A stretch of DNA of 64,000 nt from assembly GCA_048267305.1 (NCBI GenBank), contig JBLWXT010000017.1, positions 16,045-80,044 on the forward strand, read 5' to 3'. Below are positions 28,878-37,857 of this stretch, piece after piece. The translations under genes were made by a program, and so were the position numbers. This DNA is from Owenweeksia sp048267305 (GTDB lineage Bacteria > Bacteroidota > Bacteroidia > Flavobacteriales > Schleiferiaceae). Each line of letters begins with the position of its first letter. The first letter of the stretch is position 1. Below the pieces are notes generated by a model. The model worked only from the letters and a program-made list of their open reading frames with translations. It was not told the origin of the DNA and searched no databases.

Positions 28878-30218
28878 ATGAGCGCAAAAGAAATAACCAT
28901 TGCCGGTGCCGGACTTGTAGGATCATTAATGGCGACCTATTTTGGCAAAAAGGGCTACCACGTAAATGTATATGAGCGTAGGCCCGATATGCGCAAAACT
29001 ACCATTGATGGTGGACGCAGTATCAATCTTGCGCTAAGCAACCGTGGGTGGAAAGCCCTGGATGGAGTAGGCATTGGCGAGGAAGTACGCAAAGTGGCCA
29101 TACCTATGTATCGAAGGGTGATGCACGCCAGGGATGGTGAGTTAAGCTTTCAGCCTTATGGAAAGGAAGGACAGGCGATTTATTCAGTTTCGCGCGGAGG
29201 GTTAAATGCCCTTTTAATGGAAGAGGCAGAGAAGCATGAAAATGTAAATTTTCACTTCAACCAAAAGTGTGACGAGGTGGATACGGAAACCGGGGCAGCC
29301 ACTTTCAACTCCTACCTTACGGGAGAAAATACTGAGGTAAAAAGCGATTTGCTGTTTGGAACAGATGGCGCTTTTAGTGCGGTGCGCAACGCCATGGTGA
29401 AAAGCGACAGATTCAATTATTCACAGCATTACATTGAGCATGGCTATAAGGAACTCAGCATTCCGGCCAATGAAGATGGTACCCATAAAATGGAGCGTGA
29501 AGCGTTACATATTTGGCCGCGAGGAAATTTCATGCTTATAGCACTGCCCAACCCTGATGGTAGCTTTACATGTACTTTGTTTTTAGCTTTTGAAGGCCAA
29601 TACTCTTTTGAAAATATCAATGGACTGGCAGGAGCACAAGCCTTTTTTAAGGAGCATTTTAAAGATGCCTTGGACTTAATGCCAAATTTTGATGAGGAGT
29701 GGACGGAAAATCCGGTTTCTTCCTTAGTGATTATCCGTTGTTTTCCCTGGACTAAAAATGGCAAGGTGGCCCTGATGGGAGATGCTTCTCACGCCATTGT
29801 TCCGTTTTACGGGCAGGGCATGAACAGTGGTTTTGAAGATTGCACAGTGCTTAATGAACTCATGCTGCAGCATGGTGAGGATTGGGATACTATTCTCAAG
29901 GAGTTTGAACAACAACGCAAGCCCGATGCGGATGCCATTGCTGATTTGGCGATGCGCAACTTTGTGGAGATGCGCGACCTTACCGGAAATCCGGAGTTTT
30001 TACTGCGCAAGAAAATTGAAGCCCGTTTCTCGGCCAAATATCCTGAAAAGTGGATGCCATTGTATAGTATGGTTACATTTAGTCACATTCGCTACAGCGA
30101 GGCTTTAAAAGAAGGCAGGCGACAGGATGCAATTATGGCCGAAGTAATGGCCATGCCCAATATTGCCGAGCGTTGGGATTCTGATGAAGTAGAGAAGCGC
30201 ATGCTGGAGTTGGTGTAA
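28878..30218 (+). CDS. kmo: Kynurenine 3-monooxygenase
   Basis: FAD- and NADPH-dependent hydroxylase converting L-kynurenine to 3-hydroxykynurenine. Motifs: ITIAGAGLVGSLMATYFGKKG (Rossmann GxGxxG) with the acid in VYERRPDMR, GRSINLALSNRG (substrate loop of this family), LLFGTDGAFSAVR (DG motif) and VALMGDASHAIVPFYGQGMN (GD motif for FAD). At 446 aa it has family length. Its product is the preferred substrate of the upstream kynureninase. It is bracketed by copies A and B of the composite repeat. Confidence 0.96.
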   Translation: MSAKEITIAGAGLVGSLMATYFGKKGYHVNVYERRPDMRKTTIDGGRSINLALSNRGWKALDGVGIGEEVRKVAIPMYRRVMHARDGELSFQPYGKEGQAIYSVSRGGLNALLMEEAEKHENVNFHFNQKCDEVDTETGAATFNSYLTGENTEVKSDLLFGTDGAFSAVRNAMVKSDRFNYSQHYIEHGYKELSIPANEDGTHKMEREALHIWPRGNFMLIALPNPDGSFTCTLFLAFEGQYSFENINGLAGAQAFFKEHFKDALDLMPNFDEEWTENPVSSLVIIRCFPWTKNGKVALMGDASHAIVPFYGQGMNSGFEDCTVLNELMLQHGEDWDTILKEFEQQRKPDADAIADLAMRNFVEMRDLTGNPEFLLRKKIEARFSAKYPEKWMPLYSMVTFSHIRYSEALKEGRRQDAIMAEVMAMPNIAERWDSDEVEKRMLELV

Positions 30219-30266
30219 ATCTCACCTGCTGTCCTGTTTCAAACGTAATTGTGTTGGTGGTTGTCA

Positions 30267-30392
30267 CACCCCAGCGGGGTGAAAGATTAGTAGCCCCCGC
30301 GTTTATACGTGGGGTGTCAAGGGAAGAACGGGATCTTTTTTTGGCGTGGTTTTTCATTTCCAGTTTCACGTTTAGAAAAACCATGACAAAAA
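30267..30392 (+). repeat. Composite REP-like/long-hairpin repeat, copy B
   Basis: Same three-part layout as copy A, 48 nt after the kmo stop: CACCCC-AGC-GGGGTG (30267-30281); CCCCGCG (30295-30301) with CGTGGGG (30308-30314); then an 18-bp stem, 30338-30355 with 30375-30392, interrupted only by one G-A mismatch and one G-T wobble, around a 19-nt loop. The right arm reads AAAAACCATGACAAAAA. It fills most of the 354-nt gap between kmo and the TolB-like gene. The rest of that gap holds nothing I recognise. Confidence 0.85.
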
Positions 30393-30575
30393 TTAATTCG
30401 AACGGTTGTTCTTTTTTCAAAGCAACTGATCTCCATTTCAACCGTCTATTTAATCGAAGATTAAATCGTGGCGCAGTCGCTAGGATATTATTTATATTCG
30501 TTGGTTCTGACGGCATGTTTTAATATACTAAAACAACATGCTGGCAGTTATGGTTAATACTTCCGTAAACGCTTG

Positions 30576-33500
30576 ATGGACAAGAATTTTAATGAGGCTG
30601 AGGTGGGGAAAACTTACTCTTTCTATAAAAATATAATCGTTTGTACCCTTTTATTGCTGATCTCAAGTCAGCTTACAGGCCAGTTTTTTTATGGCTATCG
30701 CCAGGATTTTGGCAAAAACCGCGTACAATACACCGAGTTCGATTGGGTGTTTTATCGCTTTGAGCGATACGATGTTTACTTCTATACCCGTAATGATGAA
30801 TTAGCCGCCCAGGTGGCCCGCATGGCCGATGTGCAGTTGGCCAGAGTAGAAAATCTGTTGGATGCTCCACTTGATGAACGGGTACAAATTCTGGTGTTCA
30901 ACAACCTTTCTGATCTTAAACAAAGCAATGTAAACTCCAGCAACGATGAAGATTACAATACGGCTGGGGTAACGCGGATCAGCGGCAGGCGTATGTTTCT
31001 CCACTTTAATGGCGATTATGTAAAGCTGGAGGAAGACCTTAGGTCTGGAATGGCAGAGGTGGTACTGAGTAATCTGGTGTATGGAAGTTTTACAGAGTCT
31101 ATCCGAAATTCAGCTCTGTTGAATTTACCTCCCTGGTATACCGAGGGGCTCATTTCCTATGTGGGAAATCCACGGGATGAAGAAGTGGACGTGTGGGTTA
31201 GGGATGCCTACTATTCTAAAAAATTCAAGAAAATAAATGCCCTTTACGGTGACGAGGCACGTTATGTGGGGCACTCCATGTGGGAGTATATAGCCGATGT
31301 ATATGGCCGAAAGGTGCTGAAAAATGTGGTGTACATGGCGATTGTAAACCGCAACATCGAGAGTGGCTTCCTTTATATTTTGGGTAAGGATTTAGAGTCT
31401 GTAGTAGCTGGCTGGAAAGGCTATCTCAAAGAGAAATATGAAGGCGAGGTGGGGCTTGACGATTTTCCTGAAAAGCCACTTGTAAAAGCTAAAAAAGGAC
31501 ATCGCATAACCCAGATGACCACGAGTAGGGATGGGCGATATTTAGCCTATGCCGTACAGAAATTCTCGCGATATAAAGTTTACTACTACGATTTTGAAAA
31601 GGGTAAAAAGAAACGGATTTTAACCGAAGGTTATCGCATAGCCCAAAATTCCGACTACAGCTTTCCTCTCATGGCATGGCACCCCAATGGTAAAATCCTC
31701 GCCATGATAACAGAAGAGGAAGGATTTATCTATCTCAATTTTTACGACAGGGAAGAGAAAAAATGGCAGAAAAAGAAGTTTTTCAAATTTGATAAGATAA
31801 ACTCTTTTGAGTATTCCGCAGATGGCAAACGCTTTGTACTATCCGCCAATAAGGATGGGCAGTCGGATATTTTCGTTTACACCATACTCAACACTAAGAT
31901 AGAACAGCTTACAGAGGATACCTATACGGATTTTCAGCCTACGTGGATAATGAATGACAGGCGAATAGCCTTTAGCTCTAACCGACCAAATGATTCGCTG
32001 ATAAAGCGAAATGAGGCTACATACTTTCCAAAGCGGCAGTTTGATTTATATGCCATGCCCGCTGCAGAGCCGGATTATGATACCGTTACCATTTGGCAAC
32101 TTACCAATACTCCCCACATAAATGAACAGCGTGTGGCACAGTATGAACATGGTTATCTCAGCTTCTTAACTGACCGTGGTGGGCTGATAGGCCGCAACCT
32201 GATTAAGATTGATAGCGCCATTTCCTTTGTGGATACCACTACTCATTATGAATATTCGTTTAAGGAATATCCACTATCGCGATATAAGCGGAGCGTTATA
32301 AATCATGCTCAAAACCAAGAGCTGGGCAAGGATTTAATATTGACCTACTATAATCAGCGGTACAGGCTATATGGTGTGCCTCATAAAACTTCGGAAGAGT
32401 TGGGTTTGATGGAATCCATTAACCCCCAGGCAATAATTCCTGGAGCAGATGAGCAGCCCCAGTTGATTAATCCAAATGGTAAAAGCTCTATCGTACCTCT
32501 TTACTATCCGGGTGTAAAACCAGAGGATTTTGAGATAAATATTGAAGATTACAAATTTGATGATGTAGAGGAAGAAGCTAAGCCCGGTCGTAAGGAAGCT
32601 CCAAAACCTAAGCAGGTGAAAATTTTACCTATGCCTAATAGCCTTGCTGCTGAACCTGAAAAGGATACGCTGCTTATTCCCCGTAAACGAAATTATGCCC
32701 TTTCCTTTTTTAAGGATGACTTTAAGGTAGGCTTTGATAATGCCTTTGAAAATCCCCAATACCAGCCTTTTACCGGACAAGTGAGTAGTGATTTTATGAA
32801 TCAGGCATTTAACATGCAACTGATGGTGGGGGTAATGGATTTAATGCATGATTATAAGGTTACTCTTGGTCTCAATAGTGCCTTTCAACCCTTGTCAGGA
32901 ACCTCCATTATTCCTAATTCGGAGATAATGGTAGCCTTGAGTAACTTCAAGAAAAGATTGGACAAAACTTATGTGTTTGCCAGAAAGAGTAGTGTGCTAT
33001 TGTCTTCTTTTACCGATTACACAAGGACTATTTCAAATCAGGCTACAGCCAAGTACGCATGGCCGCTAAGTCCGGTTGGCTCCATTAGGGTTCATGCAGG
33101 TTACAGGATGGACGAAATTATTCAATTGAGCCGTGACGCGGCATCGCTGGAAGTGCCAACGCGTTATCAGGATTATCTGGTGGGCCGTTTGGCTTATGTG
33201 TATGACAATACCCGAAAAATAGGTGTAAACCTTTATGAAGGATTGCGATACAGAGTGTTTGGAGAGTACTACCGCAATCTGTATAAATCGGAAACCGGGC
33301 TTTATACAGCCGGACTTGATTTAAGAAACTATACCGTAATTCATAAAAACTTTATTTGGGCCAACCGCGTGGCGTATGGAACTTCCTTTGGCCCTGAGAA
33401 ACTGATTTACATAATGGGTGGAACGGATAACTCCTTTGCAAACAGGGTAAATACCACCACGCCCATTGCTGATGAAAACTACATTTTTCAAACGCTGGCT

Positions 33501-33911
33501 ACCAATATGCGAGGGTTTTATCAAAATATCAGAAATGGAAACAGCTTTGCGGCTATCAATAGTGAGTTGCGCCTGCCGGTGTTCAGTTACTTGATGAACA
33601 GGCCTATAAAAAGTGACTTTATTAAAAACTTTATGCTTGTCGGTTTTGGTGATCTTGGTACCGCTTGGAATGGCTCTTCACCTTGGGACACCCAAAATGC
33701 CATTAATACCCGCGAAGTATCTTTTGGCCCAATAGGTGGTAGTTCAAAGGTTATTTTAGATAGCCAGAAGAACCCCATTGTTGGTAGTTATGGTATTGGT
33801 GCCCGCACCCGCCTGTTTGGCTATTATCTCCGCTTTGACTGGGCATGGCCGGTAGAGGATGGCCTTATTCTCGATAATCAGTTTACGTTTAGTTTGGGAC
33901 TGGATTTTTAA
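30576..33911 (+). CDS. TolB-like propeller and outer-membrane barrel protein
   Basis: An 1111-residue envelope protein. A signal or anchor helix (residues about 20-38) is followed by a domain resembling the peptidase-MA-like fold (VQILVFNNLSDLKQSN, LNLPPWYTEGLISYVG, GHSMWEYIADVYG) in which no HExxH zinc motif is visible. PD40/WD40-like TolB repeats occupy about 300-560 (SRDGRYLAYAVQKFS, WHPNGKILAMI, SADGKRFVLSANKDGQSDI, FSSNRPNDS). A linker rich in Pro and Glu (about 640-690) leads to a C-terminal beta-barrel ending in Phe (FTFSLGLDF), like the BamA/surface-antigen barrels. The ATG at 30576 is preferred over a TTG one codon upstream. Proteins of this layout occur in Bacteroidota without a known role. 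Confidence 0.8.
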   Translation: MDKNFNEAEVGKTYSFYKNIIVCTLLLLISSQLTGQFFYGYRQDFGKNRVQYTEFDWVFYRFERYDVYFYTRNDELAAQVARMADVQLARVENLLDAPLDERVQILVFNNLSDLKQSNVNSSNDEDYNTAGVTRISGRRMFLHFNGDYVKLEEDLRSGMAEVVLSNLVYGSFTESIRNSALLNLPPWYTEGLISYVGNPRDEEVDVWVRDAYYSKKFKKINALYGDEARYVGHSMWEYIADVYGRKVLKNVVYMAIVNRNIESGFLYILGKDLESVVAGWKGYLKEKYEGEVGLDDFPEKPLVKAKKGHRITQMTTSRDGRYLAYAVQKFSRYKVYYYDFEKGKKKRILTEGYRIAQNSDYSFPLMAWHPNGKILAMITEEEGFIYLNFYDREEKKWQKKKFFKFDKINSFEYSADGKRFVLSANKDGQSDIFVYTILNTKIEQLTEDTYTDFQPTWIMNDRRIAFSSNRPNDSLIKRNEATYFPKRQFDLYAMPAAEPDYDTVTIWQLTNTPHINEQRVAQYEHGYLSFLTDRGGLIGRNLIKIDSAISFVDTTTHYEYSFKEYPLSRYKRSVINHAQNQELGKDLILTYYNQRYRLYGVPHKTSEELGLMESINPQAIIPGADEQPQLINPNGKSSIVPLYYPGVKPEDFEINIEDYKFDDVEEEAKPGRKEAPKPKQVKILPMPNSLAAEPEKDTLLIPRKRNYALSFFKDDFKVGFDNAFENPQYQPFTGQVSSDFMNQAFNMQLMVGVMDLMHDYKVTLGLNSAFQPLSGTSIIPNSEIMVALSNFKKRLDKTYVFARKSSVLLSSFTDYTRTISNQATAKYAWPLSPVGSIRVHAGYRMDEIIQLSRDAASLEVPTRYQDYLVGRLAYVYDNTRKIGVNLYEGLRYRVFGEYYRNLYKSETGLYTAGLDLRNYTVIHKNFIWANRVAYGTSFGPEKLIYIMGGTDNSFANRVNTTTPIADENYIFQTLATNMRGFYQNIRNGNSFAAINSELRLPVFSYLMNRPIKSDFIKNFMLVGFGDLGTAWNGSSPWDTQNAINTREVSFGPIGGSSKVILDSQKNPIVGSYGIGARTRLFGYYLRFDWAWPVEDGLILDNQFTFSLGLDF

Positions 33912-33912
33912 T

Positions 33913-33940
33913 CAGTTTGCAAATTACCCATTGTAAACTG
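33913..33940. terminator. Weak stem-loop between the converging TolB-like gene and nth
   Basis: CAGTTT (33913-33918) pairs with AAACTG (33935-33940), and CAA with TTG inside, directly after the TolB-like stop codon. It is A+T-rich with no proper T tract, so it is only a possible terminator. Confidence 0.3.
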
Positions 33941-33956
33941 TGTTCTTGTCAACTGC

Positions 33957-34595
33957 CTACTTCCCCACCAAACTCTTCCTCTCAATTGTCTTTGAGATAA
34001 TGTCTTTCTCTAAATCCCAACCACGGGCTGGGGAGTATTCACGGGCATAGTATATAATCTGTAAATGGAGCTTGTTCCACTTTTCCTCAGGGAAAATGCG
34101 TTTGGCATCTCTTTCGGTTTGTACAACAGATTTTCCATTGCTAAGTCCCCAGCGGTACATAAGGCGATGGATATGCGTATCTACCGGGAAGGCGGGAATC
34201 CCAAAGGCCTGGCTCATAACCACCGAAGCGGTTTTATGCCCCACGGCAGGTAAACTTTCCAGGGCTTCAAAATCGGCTGGTACTTCACCGTTATATTTAT
34301 CAATTAATATGTGGGAGAGGCCTTTAATGCCTTTGGATTTCATTGGTGTTAGCCCACATGGACGAATGATGGCCGCAATGTCTTCCACGGAAAGTTTGGC
34401 CATTTCATAAGGGTTGTCCGCTACCTGAAATAGGAGAGGAGTAATTTTATTGACGCGTACATCGGTACATTGAGCTGAAAGGAGAACGGCTATAAGTAAG
34501 GTGTAAGGGTCTTTATGATCCAAAGGAATAGGTACCTCGGGGTAAAGTTCATCCAGTTTGGTGATGAGGTAATCAATCTTTTCCGCCTTAGTCAT
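33957..34595 (-). CDS. nth: Endonuclease III family DNA glycosylase without 4Fe-4S cysteines
   Basis: Base-excision DNA glycosylase/AP lyase of the HhH-GPD family. The hallmark helix-hairpin-helix LPAVGHKTASVVMSQAFG carries the catalytic Lys, and FPVDTHIHRLMYRWG carries the catalytic Asp; LLIAVLLSAQCTDVRVN is also typical. The C-terminus, REYSPARGWDLEKDIISK, has Ser or Asp where cysteines for the 4Fe-4S cluster are expected. The only two Cys of the protein are near residues 44 and 79, far from that site. The ATG at 34595 gives 212 aa; the open frame upstream of it is not conserved-looking. It is the last gene of a minus-strand cluster. Confidence 0.9.
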   Translation of the reverse strand: MTKAEKIDYLITKLDELYPEVPIPLDHKDPYTLLIAVLLSAQCTDVRVNKITPLLFQVADNPYEMAKLSVEDIAAIIRPCGLTPMKSKGIKGLSHILIDKYNGEVPADFEALESLPAVGHKTASVVMSQAFGIPAFPVDTHIHRLMYRWGLSNGKSVVQTERDAKRIFPEEKWNKLHLQIIYYAREYSPARGWDLEKDIISKTIERKSLVGK

Positions 34596-34697
34596 ACTAT
34601 TGAATATTGTAAACTTAATAATGAAGATTGGTGATGTGGTTTCCAGTTTGCCAATTGCCAACAGCTACCTCTTTCGTCATTCAAATTTCGTATTTCT

Positions 34698-35111
34698 TCA
34701 CTCTTCCACGCCAAGTTTTTTCTGCAACTCGGGGTTGATAAACAGATACGAGAATACCTTGAATTGCCTTGGGTTGAACATCATTACACCATTTACCGTA
34801 AGGGGAATAAACACCTCTGAGTTTATATCGCAGATGCCAAACTCCTCATTCTGGGCTTGCCATAACACTACTCCGGTTTGGTCTTCCCCGTCCGGGTCTA
34901 TTTTGTAATAGAGGATATCCCACTCATAAATGCCACGGCCATTTTTATCATGCAGGCCAATCCATTCATCCACCTCCTTATATTCCAGTTTTTTGCCGGT
35001 CCACCAGAAGGAATCGCGGGAATACATTATCATGCTGCCGGCCATCTTTCGCATATAGCCAACTACTTTCTTACCAAATCGCAGTCGATATCTGGGTTCT
35101 GGGCTTTTCAT
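34698..35111 (-). CDS. YopX-like domain protein
   Basis: A 137-residue cytoplasmic protein. The middle part, WIGLHDKNGRGIYEWDILYY, closely follows the YopX-domain pattern (tGLkDkNGkeIYEGDI), a beta-barrel domain usually found in phage and plasmid genes of Firmicutes and Bacteroidota. The rest (FWWTGKKLEY, DQTGVVLWQAQNEEFGI) also fits. No other phage gene is nearby. It lies 35 nt after dsbD and about 100 nt before nth in the same direction. Function unknown. Confidence 0.65.
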   Translation of the reverse strand: MKSPEPRYRLRFGKKVVGYMRKMAGSMIMYSRDSFWWTGKKLEYKEVDEWIGLHDKNGRGIYEWDILYYKIDPDGEDQTGVVLWQAQNEEFGICDINSEVFIPLTVNGVMMFNPRQFKVFSYLFINPELQKKLGVEE

Positions 35112-35146
35112 TACAAGTTAACTCACACCCGTCACAGAAAGTTTGT

Positions 35147-37273
35147 TTACTTCTTGGCGGCTTGTTTTTTGAAGCGCTTTACGCCTTGCTCCAACCATCT
35201 TACATAGAGATCGATATCAGGATCATAAGCGGTAGAACCATTAAGTGGCTCCATGCTATCGTGACCAAGAATAAGGTATTGTGGCTGGCTGTTATTCTGA
35301 TAATGTTTTACCTGAAACTCGCTCCATTTGTTGCCAATGGTTTTTACCTTTTTACCGGTAACTTCAGACATAAACTGCTCTGCCTCGGGTAATTTTTCAC
35401 GATCATCCACATAAAGAGAAACCAGCACTACATCCTCACGAAGGATTTCAGAAACCCTCGGATCACTCCATACCTGCTCTTCCATTTTACGGCAGTTTAC
35501 ACAGCCCCATCCTGTAAAGTCAATCATTACAGGCTTGTTTACCTTTTTGGCGTAAGCCAGGCCTTGCTCAAAGTCGTGGAAACAGTTAAGCCCCAGGGGA
35601 CAATGCTCAGGGTCAGCCCCATCAGGAATATCGCCATTGGTAGTGGCCATAACAGTGGTGCCACCACCTCCAAAACCACCGGGAGATTCTGCATAGAAAG
35701 CGGGAGGAGGGAAGCCACTAATAAGTTTTAAGGGAGCACCCCACATACCCGGTACCAGGTATACCACAAAGAATAAGGAGGTAACTGCTAACAGTAATCT
35801 TGGAACAGATATTTTTTCAAGAGGGCTATCATGAGGCATACGGAACTTACCCAAAAGGTAAAGTGTAAGTAGGGTAAATATTGAGATCCAGATGGCGATA
35901 AACCATTCCCTTTGCAGGATACCTGCTTGCCATACAAGATCTGCTGTACTAAGGAACTTAAAGGCAAAAGCCAATTCGATAAAACCAAGTACAACCTTTA
36001 CCGAGTTTAGCCAGCCACCACTTTTGGGCATACTGTTAAGCCATCCCGGGAAAGCGGCAAAAAGCGCAAAGGGCAATGCCAGGGCCAATGAAAAGCCAAA
36101 CATACCTACCAGCGGACCTTGCACGCCACCACTGGCAGCCTCAAACAACAGTGTACCGATAATAGGCCCTGTACATGAGAATGAAACCAATGCCAGGGTA
36201 AAGGCCATAAAGAAGATACCGATGATGCCGCCTTTGTCGCTGGCCTGATCGGTTTTGTTTATCCATGAGGATGGAAGTGTAATTTCAAAAGCTCCGAAAA
36301 AGCTGATAGCAAAAACCACTAATAACACAAAAAATGCAATGTTTACATAGGGGTTGGTTGAAAATACATTCAGCGCATCAGATCCGAATATGGCTGTAAT
36401 GGCATATCCCAAAAGGGTATAAAGTACTATGATGGATAAGCCGTAAATAATGGCGTTGCTGATGCCCTTGGCGCGGCTCTTACTTTGTTTGGTAAAAAAG
36501 CTTACCGTAAGTGGTATCATTGGGAATACACAGGGGGTAAGCAGAGCTGCCAATCCACCAAGGAAACTTAGAATAAAAATACCCAATAATGACCTTGAAG
36601 AGGAAGATCCAACTGCAGCCACTACATCTTCATCATCGGCCTCATCTACATCACCTTCATAGCTGGTAGTGTCTTCGCCATCGTAGGCATAATCAATTAC
36701 TTCCTTTTCAGGATCGGTGCCGGGCTCAATATCGCTGGCCTGTATAGGCGCATCATCGGCAGCTTTTTCCTCTTCCGTTTTTAGGGTAGGATCAATTTTG
36801 GCCTGAGATGATTTTGGGGCACCTTTAATATTGAATTCCAAATCTTCATATACAGGCGTAAGACAGGTGCGATCGTTGCAAACCTGGTATACAAATTCTG
36901 CGGTAAGCTTAAAATCTGTGGTACTCAGTACCTTAATTCGTTGGGTGAAAACGCCTTTCTTTTCATGATAGGCTAAGGTTTCTTCAAACTGTGGGTCGTA
37001 TTCTTCCTTAGGTTTAGTTTCCTTAAGGGGGCCTGCAATTTGGTAGTTTTTACTTTTAGGAATATTGAACTCTGTGAATATTACAAATGATCCTTCTTTC
37101 GGCTTTACCGAGTAAATGTGCCAGCCTTCTTCCATTATGGCAGTAACCTGAAGCTCCACCTCTGTATCGCTAATTACTTTTACGGTATGGCTAACCTTTA
37201 CAGGATCTAAAACCTGTGCGGTAAGTGGCGTAAAAGCAAAGGCCAACAAAATCAGCACTAAAAATCTTTTCAT
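35147..37273 (-). CDS. dsbD: Thiol:disulfide interchange protein DsbD
   Basis: Membrane reductase that carries electrons from cytoplasmic thioredoxin to periplasmic thiols. The ATG at 37273 (KRFLVLILLAFAFTPLTAQ) gives a clean signal peptide and 708 aa. The N-terminal periplasmic domain (about 20-150) has its Cys pair in CNDRTC. A long acidic linker follows. The membrane domain (about 225-510) has its cysteines in LLTPCVFPMIPLT and FSCTGPIIG. The C-terminal thioredoxin-like domain has DFTGWGCVNCRKME. All six redox cysteines are present. A free-standing copy of the N-terminal domain lies directly upstream. Confidence 0.93.
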   Translation of the reverse strand: MKRFLVLILLAFAFTPLTAQVLDPVKVSHTVKVISDTEVELQVTAIMEEGWHIYSVKPKEGSFVIFTEFNIPKSKNYQIAGPLKETKPKEEYDPQFEETLAYHEKKGVFTQRIKVLSTTDFKLTAEFVYQVCNDRTCLTPVYEDLEFNIKGAPKSSQAKIDPTLKTEEEKAADDAPIQASDIEPGTDPEKEVIDYAYDGEDTTSYEGDVDEADDEDVVAAVGSSSSRSLLGIFILSFLGGLAALLTPCVFPMIPLTVSFFTKQSKSRAKGISNAIIYGLSIIVLYTLLGYAITAIFGSDALNVFSTNPYVNIAFFVLLVVFAISFFGAFEITLPSSWINKTDQASDKGGIIGIFFMAFTLALVSFSCTGPIIGTLLFEAASGGVQGPLVGMFGFSLALALPFALFAAFPGWLNSMPKSGGWLNSVKVVLGFIELAFAFKFLSTADLVWQAGILQREWFIAIWISIFTLLTLYLLGKFRMPHDSPLEKISVPRLLLAVTSLFFVVYLVPGMWGAPLKLISGFPPPAFYAESPGGFGGGGTTVMATTNGDIPDGADPEHCPLGLNCFHDFEQGLAYAKKVNKPVMIDFTGWGCVNCRKMEEQVWSDPRVSEILREDVVLVSLYVDDREKLPEAEQFMSEVTGKKVKTIGNKWSEFQVKHYQNNSQPQYLILGHDSMEPLNGSTAYDPDIDLYVRWLEQGVKRFKKQAAKK

Positions 37274-37352
37274 GGGTGATGGATTAAAATAGAGGGACAA
37301 AATAAATAGTTTTTATTTCAATGGAAAGTCAGGAGAATATCAATAAGTGAGC

Positions 37353-37847
37353 TTAAGGCTGAACAGCATCAATTGTAGCGTTAATCCCTGATGGGATTTT
37401 TATACTGAATTCCAAATCAACGTATTCAGGTGTTAGGCAAGTACGATCGTTACAGCTTTGGTATACAAACTCACCAACAATCTTAAAATCCTTGGAGCTC
37501 AATACCTTTATTCTTTGAGAAAAGGTTACCGTGTTTTCGTGAAATTCCAGTGTTTCCTCAAAGTTGGGGTCATATTCCTTGATGGGTTTGGGTTCATTAA
37601 CACCTCCAATCAGTTTGTAGTTTTCGCTTTTTGGGATGGTAAAATCTGTGAAAACCACAAACGACTCTTCATTGGGTTTTACGGAATAGATATGCCATCC
37701 TTCTTCCATTACAGCTGTAACCTGCAGCTCTACTTCAGTATCGCTAATCACCTTTATGGAGTGTGTAACCTTTACAGGATCCAGAATTTGAGCCGAAAGG
37801 GGCCCGAAAGCAAAAAGCAATAATGTAAATATTGCAAATTTTCTCAT
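37353..37847 (-). CDS. Stand-alone DsbD N-terminal-domain paralogue
   Basis: A 164-residue periplasmic protein that repeats the first domain of the neighbouring DsbD almost line by line: signal peptide KFAIFTLLLFAFGPLSAQ, then LDPVKVTHSIKVISDTEVEL, MEEGWHIYSVKPNEESFVVF and the redox pair CNDRTC followed by LTPEYVDLEFSIK. It stops where the DsbD linker would begin. The ATG at 37847 gives the best signal peptide. This is most simply a local tandem duplication of the dsbD 5' part. It sits 10 nt after tilS and 79 nt before dsbD. Confidence 0.88.
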   Translation of the reverse strand: MRKFAIFTLLLFAFGPLSAQILDPVKVTHSIKVISDTEVELQVTAVMEEGWHIYSVKPNEESFVVFTDFTIPKSENYKLIGGVNEPKPIKEYDPNFEETLEFHENTVTFSQRIKVLSSKDFKIVGEFVYQSCNDRTCLTPEYVDLEFSIKIPSGINATIDAVQP

Positions 37848-37857
37848 CGTAATGGAA

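Noticed and set aside
34596..34661. N-terminal extension of nth
   Set aside because: The added residues are unlike the family, and TKAEKIDYL from ATG 34595 is a typical beginning.
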